From: Holothuria scabra | Taxonomy: Eukaryota > Echinodermata > Holothuroidea > Aspidochirotida > Holothuriidae | Direction: 5' to 3' | Length of the DNA stretch: 64,000 bases | NCBI GenBank assembly: GCA_037179385.1 | Contig: CM074184.1 | Coordinates: 13,596,001 to 13,660,000, forward strand | Part shown: one piece after another, positions 60,941 to 64,000 of the stretch | Numbering within the stretch: position 1 is the first letter of the stretch | Layout of the letters: each line of letters starts with the position of its first letter | Made by a program: the position numbers and the translations under genes | The notes under the pieces: model-generated | The model's database searches: none | What the model saw: the letters and a program-made list of their open reading frames with translations, nothing else | Told to the model about the DNA's origin: nothing

Positions 60941-63058
60941 TAAGTGCGCCTACATTTTCGTACGAAGCTGTTTGAACGTTGAATGTCCGGCAATAAATTG
61001 AGTGTTTCCTTTCTTCTTACTTAATATATGTTAGAACTCGTACGAAATACATAAGCTCATTGGACTGCAAATTTTTTGTTTCCTTTGCATGATATAATTA
61101 TGATGAATTAACGAGTAAATTGAACTTTCTCTCCTAAGAACTTTACTTAAATATATACTAAGGAGTTGCACTCACTTTTTAAATAGATACTGTAAGCAAA
61201 ATGTACTCCGTATATTTTCGTACGAAACTGTTTGAATTCGTCATTATTATCTTAGCACTTTGTAAAATATATTAGTACTTGTTCGTACGAAACACAAACT
61301 TAAATTTTTCCACTTGTAGCCGGAACCGATATAGTGCGTTGTTCTTATATATAATACATTTGGTAACCAACACTTTCCAGTAGAGCGCGACCCCGCAACC
61401 AAGCTAAAGTGTCCAATAACGAGTTTTTTTTATGTTTTATGTTGTTTTTGTGTTATCTCACATAACAATAAAGCAACTTACTGTTCAATTTTAGATCAAT
61501 ATATCACAATGAATACTTTGTGCGTTTTCGTACGAAGTTGCATGCATGTCTCATATTAATTCTACAGGTACAAGTTTGTACCATATAGCAGTTTGGCCTA
61601 CTGCTTCGTACGAAATAAAACTCAACTGAAATGTTGGAATGTTTGTTCCCCGAAATGCTCCGCTTTTTGTATATTTATTTGTTTGTTGAGGGCAAAGCAA
61701 ACCCCACGTTAGAGTCAGTCTTTAATTTGAGCTTGTTTCGTAGGATATCTCAATCATGAACGCAATTTATCGCTTATGTAAGTGTGCCTACATTTTCGTA
61801 CGAAGCTGTATGAACGTTGAATGTCCGGCAATAAATTGAGTGTTTCCTTACTTCTTACTTAATATATGTCAGAACCCGTACGAAATATATAAGCTCATTG
61901 GACTGCAACTTTTTTGTTTCCTTTGCATGACATAATTATGATGAATTAACGAGTAAATTGAACTTTCTCTCCTAAGAACTTTACTTAAATATATACTAAG
62001 GAGTTGCACTCACTTTTTAAATAGATACTGTAAGCAACATATACTCCGTATATTTTCGTACGAAACTGTTTTAATTCGTCATTATTATCTTAGCACTTTG
62101 TAAAATATATTAGTACTTGTTCGTACGAAACACAAACTTTAATTTTTCCACTTGTAGCCGGAACCGATATTGTGCGTTGTTCTTACTGGATCTATTTGTT
62201 AAAAAAACCAATAAATAACCTGTTCCATAGCTTTAGGTCTTAATGAATGTCTGTTTGCTTAAAACCATGGACTAACCCGAAGTCTCGTCAAAAGGCCCAC
62301 AGGGGGCAAATGGAAGGGACCTTGGAAAGGTGTCGTCATTTCTTGATATGCCGTTACAGTAATTTTTTACGGTTACACCAATGTTGAGGTCTATTTTCGA
62401 CTTGCCTTGATGAAGGCAAAAGTTGGTCAAGTTTCCGGTAGGGAATACTCTACGTACGCCCCCCCCAAGTGTTTGTGTAACTATTTTGAGTAAATGATTT
62501 AAGCAGTTTTTTGGGCAAGATATAGATTCATAATTGTTATGTACGTTTACGAAAAAAATATTAATCGTTGCTGGACGCGATATCCATTGGTTTTTAATAC
62601 ATTTGGTAACCAACACTTTCCAGTAGAGCGCGACTCCGCAACCAAGCTAAAGTGTCCAATTACGAGTTTGTTTTTTTTATGTTTTATGTTGTTTTTGTGT
62701 TATCTCACATAACAATAAAGCAACTTACTGTTCAATTTTAGATCAATATATCACAATGAATACTTTGTGCGTTTTCGTACGAAGTTGCATGCATGTCTCA
62801 TATTTGAATTTTAGAGGTTCAAGTTTGTACCATGTAGCAGTTTGGCCTACTGCTTCGTACGAAATAAAACTCAACTGAAATGTTGGAATGTTTGTTCCCC
62901 GAAATGCTCCGCTTTTTGTATATTTATTTGTTTGTTGAGTGCAAAGCAAACCCCGCGTTACAGTCAGCGTTTAATTTGAGCTTGTTTCGTAGGATATCTC
63001 AATCATGAACGCAATTTATCGCTTATGTTTTGGCTCTAGACATCACATGCAATTTGTA

Positions 63059-63447
63059 CACTCTAAAATCAAAAGAGTGAACTTAGTCACTCTTTGATCG
63101 AGTGAAAAGTGTAAATTCGCTCCATTAGAGTGATAATTCACTCCAAGACGAGTGAAGTTCCCTCCAAAAAGAGTGAAGTTCCCTCTAAAAAGAGTGAAAT
63201 TCACTAGAGGAAGAGGGAAAATTCACTCTTCCACGAGAGCCTGCAATGATCGCCCTTTTTTTAAGAGCGATCATCGTGAAGTGAAACTTCGCTCGTTTTG
63301 AGGCAATTTCACTCTTTTTGGAGTGAACTTCACTCTTTTTGAAGTGAACTTCACTCTTTTTGGAGGGAACTTCACTCCTCTTGGAGTGAATTAACATTTT
63401 TCACTCGATCAAAGAGTGAAAAAGTTCACTCTTTTGATTTTAGAGTG
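63059..63447. mobile_element. 389-bp fold-back MITE, copy 5
   Basis: Same length, ends and site; same central variant as copy 2, consistent with both sitting in the corresponding unit of successive higher-order repeats. Confidence 0.9.
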
Positions 63448-64000
63448 TAAGTGCGCCTACATTTTCGTACGAAGCTGTTTGAACGTTGAATGTCCGGCAA
63501 TAAATTGAGTGTTTCCTTTCTTCTTACTTAATATATGTTAGAACTCGTACGAAATACATAAGCTCATTGGACTGCAACTTTTTTGTTTCCTTTGCATGAT
63601 ATAATTATGATGAATTAACGAGTAAATTGAACTTTCTCTCCTAAGAACTTTACTTAAATATATACTAAGGAGTTGCACTCACTTTTTAAATAGATACTGT
63701 AAGCAACATATACTCCGTATATTTTCGTACGAAACTGTTTGAATTCGTCATTATTATCTTAGCACTTTGTAAAATATATTAGTACTTGTTCGTACGAAAC
63801 ACAAACTTAAATTTTTCCACTTGTAGCCGGAACCGATATTGTGCGTTGTTCTTACTGGATCTATTTGTTAAAAAAACCAATAAATAACCTCTTCCATAGC
63901 TTTAGGTCTTAATGAATGTCTGTTTGCCTAAAACCATGGACTAACCCGAAGTCTCGTCTAAAGGCCCACAGAGGGCAAATGGAAGGGACCTTGGAAAGGT

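Larger units (their letters stand above)
34640..64000. repeat. Satellite-like domain of ~285-bp monomers with paired TTCGTACGAA palindromes
   Basis: The domain recurrently carries TTCGTACGAA (a perfect 10-bp palindrome) or one-base variants (TTCGTACGGA, TTCGCACGAA, TTCGTGCGAA). Motifs come in pairs 55-81 bp apart and pairs recur about every 270-300 bp; for example 40223/40287, 40512/40580 and 40796/40860. Between pairs a shared monomer backbone can be traced: AAAGTCAAAAGAAATG, TTTCACTCGATTGGTTTCGT, AATAGAT, AAGGCATTTTGTCTGTCCAG, GGGCGACA. Monomers point one way from 34.7 to about 45.1 kb and at 47.45-48.35 kb, and the opposite way from about 50.4 kb to the window end. Other elements interrupt it (listed separately). 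No protein is encoded. Confidence 0.85.
51300..64000 (-). repeat. Right-arm long-unit array, ~5.5-kb higher-order repeat
   Basis: The landmark TTCGTACGA followed by (A/G)GTTGCATGCATG falls at 51818, 53107, 54371, 55616, 57300, 58592, 60267, 61527 and 62774. Unit lengths are 1289, 1264, 1245, 1684, 1292, 1675, 1260 and 1247. Four unit types explain them: long without MITE (1289, 1292), long with the 389-bp MITE (1684, 1675), short with MITE and a ~420-bp deletion (1264, 1260; junction GTTCTTATATATAATACATT), and short without MITE (1245, 1247; junction CGCTTATGTAAGTGTGCC). The order long-, short+, short-, long+ (5482 bp) recurs from 57300 with one additional long+ unit. The array runs off the window. 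Confidence 0.85.

Noticed and set aside
53076..63397. Repeated minus-strand frames of 68 and 70 codons (starting MLCTQQ and MLIHSK)
   Set aside because: One lies in the satellite unit, the other is a translation of the fold-back MITE's TTCACTC sub-repeats (lysine/serine-rich). Their conservation follows recent DNA duplication, not selection on protein.
34640..64000. CRISPR-like array of regularly spaced palindromes
   Set aside because: The genome is eukaryotic with spliced genes. The intervals are themselves repeats of one monomer, not unique spacers, and spacing is 55-81 and about 220 bp.

Overview
This is eukaryotic, intron-rich, AT-rich animal DNA, not bacterial. It has one clearly identifiable spliced gene, many short non-autonomous transposons, a Penelope-like retroelement remnant and about 29 kb of satellite-like repeats. 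The repeat types (TTTAAAGG-ended MITEs, pearl/HINE-like elements, hAT MITEs, a GIY-YIG Penelope-like element) suggest a marine invertebrate. An echinoderm such as a sea cucumber or urchin is my best guess, but the species is not proven.

Region 1 (1-13.9 kb): mostly non-coding. A probable 3' end of a plus-strand gene lies at 5850-5960, perhaps with a small upstream exon at 3265-3306. There are MITEs at 247-500 and 3648-3958, a 13-copy 39-bp minisatellite at about 4410-4928, a tRNA-derived SINE at 7603-7810 and a palindromic MITE at 12101-12205.

Region 2 (13.9-33.8 kb): a complete NUBP2 gene (cytosolic Fe-S cluster assembly P-loop ATPase) on the minus strand. Eight exons with GT-AG introns give exactly 270 codons plus stop. 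Its introns hold several MITE copies, a hAT MITE and pearl/HINE-like elements whose 146-bp units contain the nuclear-receptor DR1 sequence TGACCTTTGACCT. The gene is tail-to-tail with the putative plus-strand gene.

Region 3 (about 34.7-64 kb, running off the right end): a large satellite-like domain built from diverged monomers of about 285 bp. Each monomer carries two copies, 55-81 bp apart, of the perfect palindrome TTCGTACGAA or near variants. Monomers face mainly one way from 34.7 to 48.3 kb and the opposite way from about 50.4 kb to the end, around a non-satellite spacer (48.4-50.3 kb), so the whole is fold-back-like. The left arm contains a 573-575-bp dimeric higher-order repeat (39.9-44.9 kb). 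Its last two units carry the same MITE insertion and are 839 bp long. The right arm contains nine units of 1.25-1.68 kb arranged as a roughly 5.5-kb higher-order repeat. Five of them carry an identical 389-bp fold-back MITE with a TA target duplication.

Insertions in region 3 include a 1986-bp hAT-type element (35680-37665, 8-bp target duplication) and a 5'-truncated Penelope-like retroelement (45589 to about 47262). The retroelement encodes reverse transcriptase and a GIY-YIG nuclease, broken by two homopolymer frameshifts, and is followed by what reads as a complete type I hammerhead ribozyme at 47166-47245. No rRNA, functional tRNA, CRISPR or bacterial operon was seen.
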